From: Syntrophobacter sp. SbD2
GTDB taxonomy: Bacteria > Desulfobacterota > Binatia > UBA9968
Assembly (NCBI GenBank): GCA_945889495.1
Contig: CAMDBU010000026.1
Location: forward strand, 1 to 45,724
Length of the DNA: 45,724 nucleotides
Direction of reading: 5' to 3'
Of the stretch, positions 1 through 7,118 are shown piece by piece (the stretch's first letter is position 1; the number at the start of each line of letters is the position of its first letter). A model generated the notes under the pieces. It had not been told where the DNA came from. It searched no databases and was given only the letters and a program-made list of their open reading frames with translations. Both the position numbers and the translations under genes were made by a program.

Positions 1-141
1 CAACTGTTCGAGCTTTTTGGGAGCCACGATGGGACGGTCCATGCTACAAAACGGTCTCCAAGGACCGAGGGGCGAACGGCCTGTCCCATCCTGTTTCGTG
101 TTAAACAATGTGCATACAGACACTTCAATTTCATTATACAA
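1..141 (-). mobile_element. Probable insertion-sequence end cutting hsdM (partial, family unknown)
   Basis: Reading the minus strand, the HsdM protein matches its family up to the residues EMLAP (codons ending at base 142). The expected continuation into SAM motif I is then replaced by unrelated sequence. The replacement is AT-richer and contains a possible start codon at base 42, followed by [14 protein letters not shown] to the window edge. An abrupt switch inside a conserved domain, with a new start codon about 100 bases further in, is what an IS end with its transposase start would look like. I do not recognise the transposase family from 14 residues, and the inverted repeat cannot be paired because the other end is outside the window. 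Confidence 0.45.
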
Positions 142-765
142 GGGGGCGAGCATCTCGACGAGGCAGCGCACGACGCAGGACGGGGTGTAGAACTGGCCGC
201 CGTTCTTGCCCTCGGCGCTGGCGAAGCGGGTGAGGAAATACTCATAGACGCGGCCGAGCAGATCGACGGAGCGGTGGGTTTTCTCGCCCTCGCTGGCGGC
301 GGTGAGGCTGATTGTGGCGATGAGGTCGATGAGTTCGCCGAGGCGCTGTTTGTCGAGGCCGGGGCGGGCGTAGTCTTTGGGCAGGACACCTTTGAGGCGC
401 GGGTTGTCGCGCTCGATGGCGACCATGGCGTCGTCCACGGTCTTGCCGATGGTGGGCTGCTTGGCGCTGGCCTGGAGGTGCGACCAGCGGGCATCGGCGG
501 GCACCCAGAAAACGTTCTCGGCTTTGTATTCGTCCGGGTCTTCGGCATTGGCCCCGGCGTAGTCGCCTTGGCCGGCGAGGAGCTTGGCGCGGTGTTCCTC
601 GAAGGTGTCCGAGATGTATTTGAGGAAGATGAGGCCGAGAACGACGTGCTTGTATTCCGCCGCGTCCATGTTGTTGCGGAGCTTGTCGGCGGTGAGCCAG
701 AGCTTGGCCTCGAAGCCGATGGTGGCGGAGGATTGATTAGCGGCGTTGGGTTTCGTACGGGCCAT
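142..765 (-). pseudogene. hsdM: Truncated type I restriction-modification DNA methylase (M subunit), N-terminal part
   Basis: HsdM is the SAM-dependent adenine methylase and specificity-complex subunit of type I restriction-modification systems. The visible 208 codons start at ATG 765 and carry the N-terminal HsdM helical domain ([37 protein letters not shown]). They then enter the methylase core ([34 protein letters not shown]). The family next has the SAM-binding motif I (DPxxGSGGM), but here the sequence changes at about base 141 to unrelated DNA, so motif I and the NPPF catalytic motif are absent. The reading frame stays open to the edge, which would give a chimeric tail. No hsdS or hsdR gene is visible; they may lie beyond the edge. 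Probably inactive because of an IS insertion, unless this is an assembly join. Confidence 0.85.
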
Positions 766-1084
766 GGTTAGAGCGTGACAGTAGCGAAGTTCATTAGATG
801 CCTTACCTTCCAACGGCGAGCCCACAACTCGGCCGCATTAGGCGTTACATTACTAGAATCGCCGGCGGTCTGACAAGGGGCCGAGCGCCGCGCCCGGCTC
901 GAAGGGGTGCTCCGCCACTACACGCCGAGCAAATTCATCAAACGAGAGATGAAACAGGTAGGCTACTGGCTGTGAGAAGAACTGAAGTTTCGCGACCGCC
1001 AGTCATATGTGGGATTGGCCACTTGTCAGCTAAGACAATGGAAGACCTGCGGCTGTGAACCGCCACCGCGCTGCCTGGCCTCAC
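766..1084. other. Intergenic gap with a possible plus-strand coding remnant
   Basis: No convincing gene lies in this 319-base gap between the hsdM start and the 3' end of otsAB. On the plus strand, codons 874-975 read like the tail of a protein (ends RHYTPSKFIKREMKQVGYWL then stop). They have an in-frame stop immediately upstream and no start, so this could be a decayed gene end. I do not recognise the family. No clear promoter or terminator is visible. Confidence 0.3.
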
Positions 1085-3349
1085 TTACCGGCTCTGATGC
1101 ACCGCCCGCTTGGGCGGGTTCTGCGCCCAGCGCAGCTCTTCGAGTAATTTGATGACGTCCTTGGGTTCGCGCAAGTTGAAGCGGGCGGCGGTGCGGACGA
1201 TGCCGACGCGGATCGAGTAGCCATGGGGCGGCAACGCCGCGAACAGCTCCTCGTCGTCGTGATCGTCGCCGATGGCGAGAGCGAAATCGAATTCCTGGTC
1301 GCGCAGCCAATGGCGCAGTGCCGCCGCCTTGCCGCCGCCGGAGCTTCTAACTTCCACCGATTTACCGCCCTGCACCACCTGGACATCGATATTGCCGGTG
1401 AAGTTGAGCAGATCGTCGGTGAGTGCGCGCGCCACCAACACGCCCTGCTCGACGTCGGCGCGCCGGTAGTGCCAGACTAGCGAATATTCTTTTTCCTCCA
1501 CCAGGGCGCCGGGCAGACGCTCGGCGTAAATTTCCATGAGCGGTTTGAGTTTGGCCTTCCACTCGGTGCCGCGCGGGCGCGCCAAGCGCCATTCTTGGGC
1601 GCGCTTTTTGAGCCACACGCCATGTTCAGCGGCTAGCCCAATGGGCAACCAGGCGAACCAATTGTGCAAACTCGTGCGATCCCGTCCGCTGATCAGGACC
1701 ACTTCGTTGCTCGGATCGGCGGTCAAGCCGGCGAGCAAACTTAGCAAGCCGCCGCTCGGTTTGGTATCGCGCGGATCGGCGCCGATCGGTACCAAGGTGC
1801 CGTCGAAATCGAGCACCACCAGGCGGCGCTGGGCGACCCGATAATGTTCGACCAGGGCGCGGCTTTCGGCGGGGCCGAGCAGCTTGGCGAGGATGCGTTT
1901 GCGTTCCGGCTCCACCGCGGCCAACTCGGCGACAAATCCACCGGCCCAGTGCGCCAGGTCGAAGCGGCGCAAGCGCGCCTGCATGATCTCCATGCGCCGG
2001 CGTTGTTCCGCCGGCGCCATGGTCAAAGCTTCGATGAGCGCGCCGGCGATCTCCTCGCGGCTGTTGGGATTGACGATGATCGCCTCGCCCAGTTCGCGCG
2101 CCGCGCCGGCCATCTCGCTCAAGATCAACACGCCATTTTTCTCCGCCCGGCAGGCGATATATTCCTTGGCGATCAAGTTCATGCCGTCGCGCAGCGGCGT
2201 CACCAGGGCGACGTCGCAGATGGCATAGAGCGCCACCAGCGCGGCGTTGGATAAACTGCGGTACTGATAAATGATCGGCGTCCAGCCGACGCCGCCGAAC
2301 TTGCCGTTGATGCGGCCGACCAGCTGCTCAATGTGATTCTTCATCTGCTCATAGTCTTCGATGCCGATGCGCGACGGTACCACGACCATCATCAAGGTGA
2401 CCGCGCCGCGCCATTCGCTATGGGCTTCGAGCATCGCCTCGAAGCCTTGCAGGCGGTGCAGAATCCCCTTGGAGTAATCTTGCCGGTCGATGGACAACAC
2501 CAACTTGGTATGAGGCAAACTGGCGCGAATCGCCTGCTTGCCTTCAGCCACCGGCACGCTCAACGCCGCCGCCGCGAACTGCTCGAAGGGCACGCCCATG
2601 GGAAAGGCCCCGACTTTGACGCTGCGGTCGTCGATCGAGAGTTTGCCCATTTGGTTTTCATGGCCGAGCACGCGCAGCACGCAACGCAAAAAGTACTGGC
2701 CATAATCGAAGGTATGAAAGCCAATGACATCGGCGCCGAGCAATCCTTCGAGCAGGTGACGGCGCCACTGCGCCGGCAAGAGCTGAAAAATCTCGTAGTG
2801 GGGGAACGGGATATGGAGAAAAAAGCCGATCGACAAATGGGCCATTCGGGCGCGAATCAAGCGCGGTAGCAACATCAAATGATAATCGTGAATCCACAGC
2901 AGATCGCCAGGCCGAAGCACTTCGAGGGCGGCGTCGGCAAAGGCCTGGTTGACCTTGAGATAATGCTGCCAATACTCCGGTTCATGACGGGTGTACTGCG
3001 GGAAATAGTGAAACAGCGGCCACAGCGTCTTGTTGCAAAAGCCGGCGTAGAAGGTCTCGATCTCAGCCTCGGACAAAAACACCGGCGAGGCCCGATAGCG
3101 CGCCAGCGCCTCGGCGCGCACGCGCGGGCGCAGCTCCTCGGCCACCGCGGCGCCGGGCCAGCCGATCCAAAGATATTCGCGGTTATCGCCCACCTCGGCT
3201 TGGGCCGAAGTCAAAAGCGCGTGCAGACCGGAGGCGACGCCGCCGGCGCTCGGCTCAAAGACAATATCTCTGCCCGGTTGCGCCACCGTGAACGGCAAGC
3301 GATTGGAGATCAGAACGATTCTTTGCGCCGGCTGATTTTCCATTTGCAT
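1085..3349 (-). CDS. otsAB: Bifunctional trehalose-6-phosphate synthase / trehalose-6-phosphate phosphatase
   Basis: A cytosolic two-domain enzyme. The GT20 domain joins UDP-glucose to glucose-6-phosphate to give trehalose-6-phosphate, and the C-terminal HAD phosphatase then releases trehalose. GT20 features in order: SNRLPF near the N-terminus, LWIGWPG, LHIPFPHYEIFQLLP, VIGFHTFDYGQYF, DRQDYSKGI (donor-binding Arg and Lys) and PLRDGMNLIAKEYIA. The HAD part begins about two thirds along with LVVLDFDGTL (nucleophile Asp), then LISGRD, AEHGVW, and the Mg-binding AIGDDHDDEELF. Length (754 aa) fits OtsA-OtsB fusions. The frame is open to a GTG at 3373, but ATG 3349 has GGTGGA about seven bases upstream, and ATG 3343 is also possible. 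It lies 24 bases after treT on the same strand, so the two are probably cotranscribed. Nothing is missing. Confidence 0.93.
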   Translation of the reverse strand: MQMENQPAQRIVLISNRLPFTVAQPGRDIVFEPSAGGVASGLHALLTSAQAEVGDNREYLWIGWPGAAVAEELRPRVRAEALARYRASPVFLSEAEIETFYAGFCNKTLWPLFHYFPQYTRHEPEYWQHYLKVNQAFADAALEVLRPGDLLWIHDYHLMLLPRLIRARMAHLSIGFFLHIPFPHYEIFQLLPAQWRRHLLEGLLGADVIGFHTFDYGQYFLRCVLRVLGHENQMGKLSIDDRSVKVGAFPMGVPFEQFAAAALSVPVAEGKQAIRASLPHTKLVLSIDRQDYSKGILHRLQGFEAMLEAHSEWRGAVTLMMVVVPSRIGIEDYEQMKNHIEQLVGRINGKFGGVGWTPIIYQYRSLSNAALVALYAICDVALVTPLRDGMNLIAKEYIACRAEKNGVLILSEMAGAARELGEAIIVNPNSREEIAGALIEALTMAPAEQRRRMEIMQARLRRFDLAHWAGGFVAELAAVEPERKRILAKLLGPAESRALVEHYRVAQRRLVVLDFDGTLVPIGADPRDTKPSGGLLSLLAGLTADPSNEVVLISGRDRTSLHNWFAWLPIGLAAEHGVWLKKRAQEWRLARPRGTEWKAKLKPLMEIYAERLPGALVEEKEYSLVWHYRRADVEQGVLVARALTDDLLNFTGNIDVQVVQGGKSVEVRSSGGGKAAALRHWLRDQEFDFALAIGDDHDDEELFAALPPHGYSIRVGIVRTAARFNLREPKDVIKLLEELRWAQNPPKRAVHQSR

Positions 3350-3373
3350 ATCTTTTCCACCGATCGCCAGCAC

Positions 3374-4594
3374 TCATAGATGGACGATGTCGCCTTTGTG
3401 CTCCAGCGACAGAAACGCCAACAAGTAGTCTTTGATATGGCGCGTGATCAGAAAGTTGTTCTTGATATGCTCGCGGCCGTTGACGCCCAGCTTGCGGGCG
3501 TATTCGGGCTCATGAATCAGCTGCTTGATCCAATAGGCGGTGCCCTCGACGGTGCGGGTCAGGATGCCGGAAAATTTATGGGCGACTTGCAGCGGAATGC
3601 CGCCCACCGCGCTGGCGATCACCGGTTTGCCCTTCCACAACGCTTCGGACACCGTCAGGCCAAACCCTTCCTTGAGCGATTTTTGTAAGATCACCGTGGA
3701 CGCGCGCTGCAACGCGTTGATTTCAAGATCGCTCGCCGGCGGCAAGAACAGCACGAAGATATCTTTGTCCTGGGCCGCTTCGGCTGCCACTTCGGCCATC
3801 ACCTTGGGTCCCTCGGGATCGTCGGTGGCGCCGCCGCCGGCCAGCACCAGTTGGGCATCGGTGTAGCGCTTGACCATCTTATAGGCCTTGATCACGCCCA
3901 CCGGGTCCTTCAAATAATCGAAGCGCGAGATCTGGGTGATAATCCGGCGCGACGGATCGATGGCGAATCTCTCGAGCACTGCGTCGATCTCGGGCTGCGA
4001 CAACTCTTTGTTCTTATCGCTCAACGGATCGATGGACGGCGCGATCAATAGTTGCTTGATCGCCAACTCGCGGGCGAAGGAGGGGGCCGAGAATACCGCG
4101 CCGTCGTAGAGTTCGACGTAGTGGCGGAGAAAATTCCAGGTGCGCAGATCGGGCCGGGAAAAATCGACATGACCGCGCCACAGCCAATGACCGCCGCATT
4201 TTTGGCGCTGCTCGACCAGCGCCACCGGCTGGGGATCGTGGACAAACACGAAGTCGGCGTGCAAGTCCATTTCCGCGGCATTGCGCCGGTTGGTTTCCAC
4301 GAAATAGTCGAACTCGGCGTCGCTGATCGCCGCCGGCACGCCGTGCAGCGCATTGTGAATCGATTTGGTGATGGCGAAAAAGTGCTCGTCGCCCTTGATC
4401 ACGTCCCACTTAGCGTTGACGCCGACTTCGCGCAAGAGCGGCACCATGCGGGTAAGAATCTCGGCGACGCCGCCACCGACGGCAGTAGAATTAATATTTA
4501 ACACCGACTTGCCGGCCAACTTGCCGCCGAGCAGCAGCAGTTCTTCGAGAGCCTGCGCGCCGATCACCGCGCCGTAGTCGTTAATCGTCGGCAT
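3374..4594 (-). CDS. treT: Trehalose synthase TreT (GT4 trehalose glycosyltransferring synthase)
   Basis: TreT makes trehalose in one step from NDP-glucose and glucose, reversibly, and belongs to retaining GT4 glycosyltransferases. The 406-aa protein starts MPTINDYGAVIG at ATG 4594. The same frame is open further upstream to 5266, but that stretch is only a shadow of the preceding gene. Visible motifs: NINSTAVGGGVAEIL (acceptor side), VFVHDPQP, HWLWRGHVD, PSIDPLSDKN, the Rossmann donor-site stretch QISRFDYLKDP, and SLKEGFGLTVSEALWKGKP with the GT4 E-x7-E pair. It overlaps the upstream gene by 14 bases (4581-4594), which suggests translational coupling, and is followed by otsAB. Two different trehalose routes in one operon is notable. 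Confidence 0.9.
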   Translation of the reverse strand: MPTINDYGAVIGAQALEELLLLGGKLAGKSVLNINSTAVGGGVAEILTRMVPLLREVGVNAKWDVIKGDEHFFAITKSIHNALHGVPAAISDAEFDYFVETNRRNAAEMDLHADFVFVHDPQPVALVEQRQKCGGHWLWRGHVDFSRPDLRTWNFLRHYVELYDGAVFSAPSFARELAIKQLLIAPSIDPLSDKNKELSQPEIDAVLERFAIDPSRRIITQISRFDYLKDPVGVIKAYKMVKRYTDAQLVLAGGGATDDPEGPKVMAEVAAEAAQDKDIFVLFLPPASDLEINALQRASTVILQKSLKEGFGLTVSEALWKGKPVIASAVGGIPLQVAHKFSGILTRTVEGTAYWIKQLIHEPEYARKLGVNGREHIKNNFLITRHIKDYLLAFLSLEHKGDIVHL

Positions 4595-5231
4595 AACGCT
4601 CCACGATGGCGATGAGCGCCTGGCGCAGCCCTTCCAACGTATAGGTGTAGGGATCGAGCCGTAACAACTGATCGGCCAAGCGCGGTTTCCCCTGGGCGCG
4701 AAACCACAAGGAAAAATCGTTTTCACCCTGGGCCAAACGCAGCGTGGCATCGAACACATGGAAATAAATCGATTGGATGCTGATATGACGCAACGCCGCG
4801 GCAAACTCCGCCAAGTCGCGCGCCTCGTAGCGGGTCGCCAGGACGAAAGTTTGGGTCGACATGAAGTAAAACTCCTGTCCCTCCGGCGCGTCCACCGAGC
4901 GGTAGACCGATTGCAGATAGCCGTCGAGCAGATCGGCGATGCGTTGACGCAGCGCGGCGATGGCATGAAACTGAATGATGTCGACGCTCGACAGCTGTTC
5001 GCCCAAGGTCGCCTCGTTGAGCACCTGGGTGGTCCAGTAGGCGAAATCGTTGGGCGGCTCGGGGGACAGATAGTGGTGCTGCTGGAGAAACTTATGGGTA
5101 TGATAATAAATCGACGCGTCGGGCACGCTACGCACCCCCTGGCAAAGTTCGCCGACGTTGCGCGCCTTCTTGCCCAGTAGCAGAGTCTGATCGAATTTCG
5201 TATTGAAGCGAAAGGTTGCGCCCGGCGCCAT
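4581..5231 (-). CDS. DUF5752-like protein upstream of treT
   Basis: A 216-aa soluble protein with no signal peptide or membrane segment, starting MAPGATFRFNTKFDQTLLLG. The ATG is preceded by a strong purine run (GGAGGGGGAG). It is rich in aromatic and His residues (SIYYHTHKFLQQHHYLSPEP, SVDIIQFHAIAAL). From memory this resembles the DUF5752 family, which often stands beside TreT-type trehalose synthases. Biochemical role unknown; its 14-base overlap with treT argues for a linked function, perhaps regulation or carbohydrate binding (inference). The 630-residue frame that overlaps it is not the real product. Confidence 0.75.
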   Translation of the reverse strand: MAPGATFRFNTKFDQTLLLGKKARNVGELCQGVRSVPDASIYYHTHKFLQQHHYLSPEPPNDFAYWTTQVLNEATLGEQLSSVDIIQFHAIAALRQRIADLLDGYLQSVYRSVDAPEGQEFYFMSTQTFVLATRYEARDLAEFAAALRHISIQSIYFHVFDATLRLAQGENDFSLWFRAQGKPRLADQLLRLDPYTYTLEGLRQALIAIVERYADD

Positions 5232-5262
5232 AAATCTCCCCCTCCACCGTCCCTCGCCCGAA

Positions 5263-5511
5263 TCAAAAAGCGATCTCGCTCACTTTGCCGTCTTTGTCGT
5301 TGGTCTTGACCGTCACCCGGGCGCCTTCTTTGGCATGCTCACTGCCCTTGACCCCCTTGACGTCCAACATCTCCTCCCCCTTATCGGTGCGGATAGTGAT
5401 TTGATTCTTCGCTTTGTCCGCTTTGACCACCGTGGCCTTGAACTCTCCCGCCAGAATGGCCAACGGGCTCAACAGTATTGCCGTCAGAACGATCGCTAAT
5501 AGCTTCATCAT
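5263..5511 (-). CDS. Small exported protein, unknown function
   Basis: An 82-aa protein whose N-terminus MMKLLAIVLTAILLSPLAIL is a typical cleavable signal peptide ending near AILAGE. The mature part (EFKATVVKADKAKNQITIRT, then DKGEEMLDVKGVKG) looks like a small lysine-rich beta-strand protein of the kind that forms an OB- or SH3-like barrel. Start chosen at ATG 5511 because AGGAG lies seven bases upstream; ATG 5508 is adjacent. It sits just upstream of the trehalose block on the same strand. I do not recognise a named family. Confidence 0.7.
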   Translation of the reverse strand: MMKLLAIVLTAILLSPLAILAGEFKATVVKADKAKNQITIRTDKGEEMLDVKGVKGSEHAKEGARVTVKTNDKDGKVSEIAF

Positions 5512-5561
5512 CTGAATTCTCCTTTGCAATTTTTCCCCAACCGGCCTCGACTAGGTTGATT

Positions 5562-5789
5562 TTACTTGGTCCCCTGCGCGGCACCGCCTTCGCGATTCGC
5601 TTCCGCCGCGCCATCGCCGCTCGGACTCGCCGCCGGCCGTTCGCTCACCGGGGTGGGCGCGGCGAGCTCCGCCGTCTTGCCCGCCACCGGCGATTCCGCC
5701 AGCTTCTTTTCCTCGCGAGCTTCGCCGGCCAAAACCAACGCCAGGCCGAAAGCCAAAACCACTCGCCGCTTTACGCTAGGATTATTCAT
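5562..5789 (-). CDS. Small exported low-complexity protein
   Basis: A 75-aa ORF starting MNNPSVKRRVVLAFGLALVL with a plausible signal peptide or single anchor. The tail is rich in Ala, Glu, Pro and Ser (AAPTPVSERPAASPSGDGAA) and probably disordered in the periplasm. GGAGG stands seven bases before the ATG, which supports it as a real gene. It has no recognisable domain. It lies between mlaC and the small exported gene at 5263-5511, all on the same strand. Confidence 0.55.
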   Translation of the reverse strand: MNNPSVKRRVVLAFGLALVLAGEAREEKKLAESPVAGKTAELAAPTPVSERPAASPSGDGAAEANREGGAAQGTK

Positions 5790-5830
5790 GTCAGCGCCTC
5801 CATCGATTAATGCAGTTAATGTTTACCCAA

Positions 5831-6475
5831 CTACTTCACGCCCACCGCCGCCGGACCGCCGCGCATGGCTTGGAGCAAGTCGGCGAACGAGCCTTTGGCG
5901 AGAATCCGATTGAACTGCGAACGATAGTTGTTGACCAAACTGACATCGCCGAAGACCACGTCGTAGACTTTCCACTCACCGTCGGCGCCGAGCAGTTTGT
6001 AATTGACCGTAAACTCGTCGCGCTTGGCGCCAACGATTTTCGACTCGACCTCGGCAAAGTTCTGCTCCTGGCGCTCGCGGCCGAAAACAATCTTGTCGCC
6101 TTGAAAGGCTTCGATTTGGTCGGCGTAGGCTTTTTCCAGAAGCGCGGTGAACAGACCGACAAACTCACGTTGCTCTTCCGGCGTGCGCCGTTGCCAGTTT
6201 GCGCCCAAGGAGCGCTTGGCCATTTCGTTGAAGTCGAAACGGGCGCCGATCACCTGGCGCAGCCGTTCGCGCCGCTCGGTTTGCCGGTTGGCCGCCTTGA
6301 AACTGGGATCCTGGATCACCGCCACCACCCGGTCGACGGTGTCGCGCATCTGCTCGGTCGCTAAGCCCGCCCAAACCGGGGACTGGCTAGCTGACCCTGC
6401 CAGCAACAGCGTGACGACGCCGATTAAGATCATTCGCCGTCCCATGTGAACACGGTTATTCATAGAAATAGTCAT
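5831..6475 (-). CDS. mlaC: MlaC/Ttg2D-like periplasmic phospholipid-binding protein
   Basis: MlaC-family proteins ferry phospholipids across the periplasm between outer-membrane MlaA and the inner-membrane MlaFEDB complex. The 214-aa product has a signal peptide (ILIGVVTLLLAGSASQSPVW) and the family's pattern: DTVDRVVAVIQDPSF, RRERLRQVIGARFDFNEMAK, EQREFVGLFTALLEKAYADQ, VNYKLLGADGEWKVYDVVF and NNYRSQFNRIL. ATG 6475 overlaps the stop of the preceding small gene (ATGA), hinting at coupling; ATG 6463 or 6445 are alternatives. No mlaD, mlaE or mlaF is present here, so the rest of the system must be elsewhere. Confidence 0.85.
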   Translation of the reverse strand: MTISMNNRVHMGRRMILIGVVTLLLAGSASQSPVWAGLATEQMRDTVDRVVAVIQDPSFKAANRQTERRERLRQVIGARFDFNEMAKRSLGANWQRRTPEEQREFVGLFTALLEKAYADQIEAFQGDKIVFGRERQEQNFAEVESKIVGAKRDEFTVNYKLLGADGEWKVYDVVFGDVSLVNNYRSQFNRILAKGSFADLLQAMRGGPAAVGVK

Positions 6476-6639
6476 TCCCACGATAACTCCCGCGGCTTGG
6501 CGCCTTTGAACAGATCGGCCAAGATGAACGACACCAAAGCGTAGGTTTTCTGCTCGTCGCGCTCCGGGCCGCCCACTGCATCGGTCAGCGCGACAATCAA
6601 ATCGCCCAAGGTGGTTTGCCACTTTTCCGATTGCTTCAT
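6472..6639 (-). CDS. Small hypothetical protein upstream of mlaC
   Basis: A 55-aa soluble protein starting MKQSEKWQTTLGDLIVALTD and ending PRELSWE. The ATG at 6639 has AGGGG eight bases upstream, so it is preferred over ATG 6657 and over the longer open frame to 6726. The hydrophobic/charged pattern suggests two helices. Its stop codon overlaps the mlaC start (ATGA), which supports a two-gene operon. Family not recognised. Confidence 0.6.
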   Translation of the reverse strand: MKQSEKWQTTLGDLIVALTDAVGGPERDEQKTYALVSFILADLFKGAKPRELSWE

Positions 6640-7118
6640 TATCAACGCCCCTTTCATCGCATGCTGCGGTTTTCGCGCACACCCCTGCGGCTGCGCTGAG
6701 ACCGTCTCAACGCACTGTGGACCCATGACATAGTTGCAACTTAGCGAAGCTGCGGGCCGGGCGGACCGCGCCCGAATTTATTTGATTGCCGTGCTCAAGC
6801 TAGCCACTCAATTAAATTCCCCCTCGGTGGTCTCGCTCTCGCTCACGGTTCTCCGCAAGCTCCGTACCAATTGCCACAGAAATATCCTAAGTGACTTAGA
6901 ATGAAGCACTTAGTCTAATTCAGCCGATCCATCGCGACGGCGCAGCACCACCGCCTTGTATGAGATCGCCTACCGGCAAAAAACCGCACCAACCAACTAA
7001 CTCCGTGATATTGGGAAACTAATCGCTGTAGGATTAACCTGCGCGAATTGTCTTGCGCTCGCCGCGCGAGTTTTTAAAAGTTTTGCCGATGCATGGTGAC
7101 GACTCCCGCAGCTAGCGC
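6640..7118. other. 479-base divergent intergenic region
   Basis: Lies between the divergently transcribed mlaC pair (minus) and helicase gene (plus), so promoters for both should be here. I see no gene and no convincing RNA. A weak hairpin (CTCGC-CGC-GCGAG, 7058-7070) followed by TTTTT at 7071-7075 resembles a small intrinsic terminator on the plus strand, but the stem is only five pairs. An imperfect AAGTGACTTAG / AAGCACTTAG repeat lies near 6890-6915. Confidence 0.35.

Noticed and set aside
274-771. 165-aa plus-strand ORF at the left end
   Set aside because: It is the antisense shadow of hsdM, which shows clear family motifs on the minus strand.
874-975. Short plus-strand frame ending KQVGYWL as a gene
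   Set aside because: It has no start codon after the upstream stop; kept only as a possible remnant in the gap entry.
4595-5266. N-terminal extension of treT giving a 630-aa product
   Set aside because: The extra residues are an out-of-frame reading of the DUF5752-like gene; treT proper begins at 4594.
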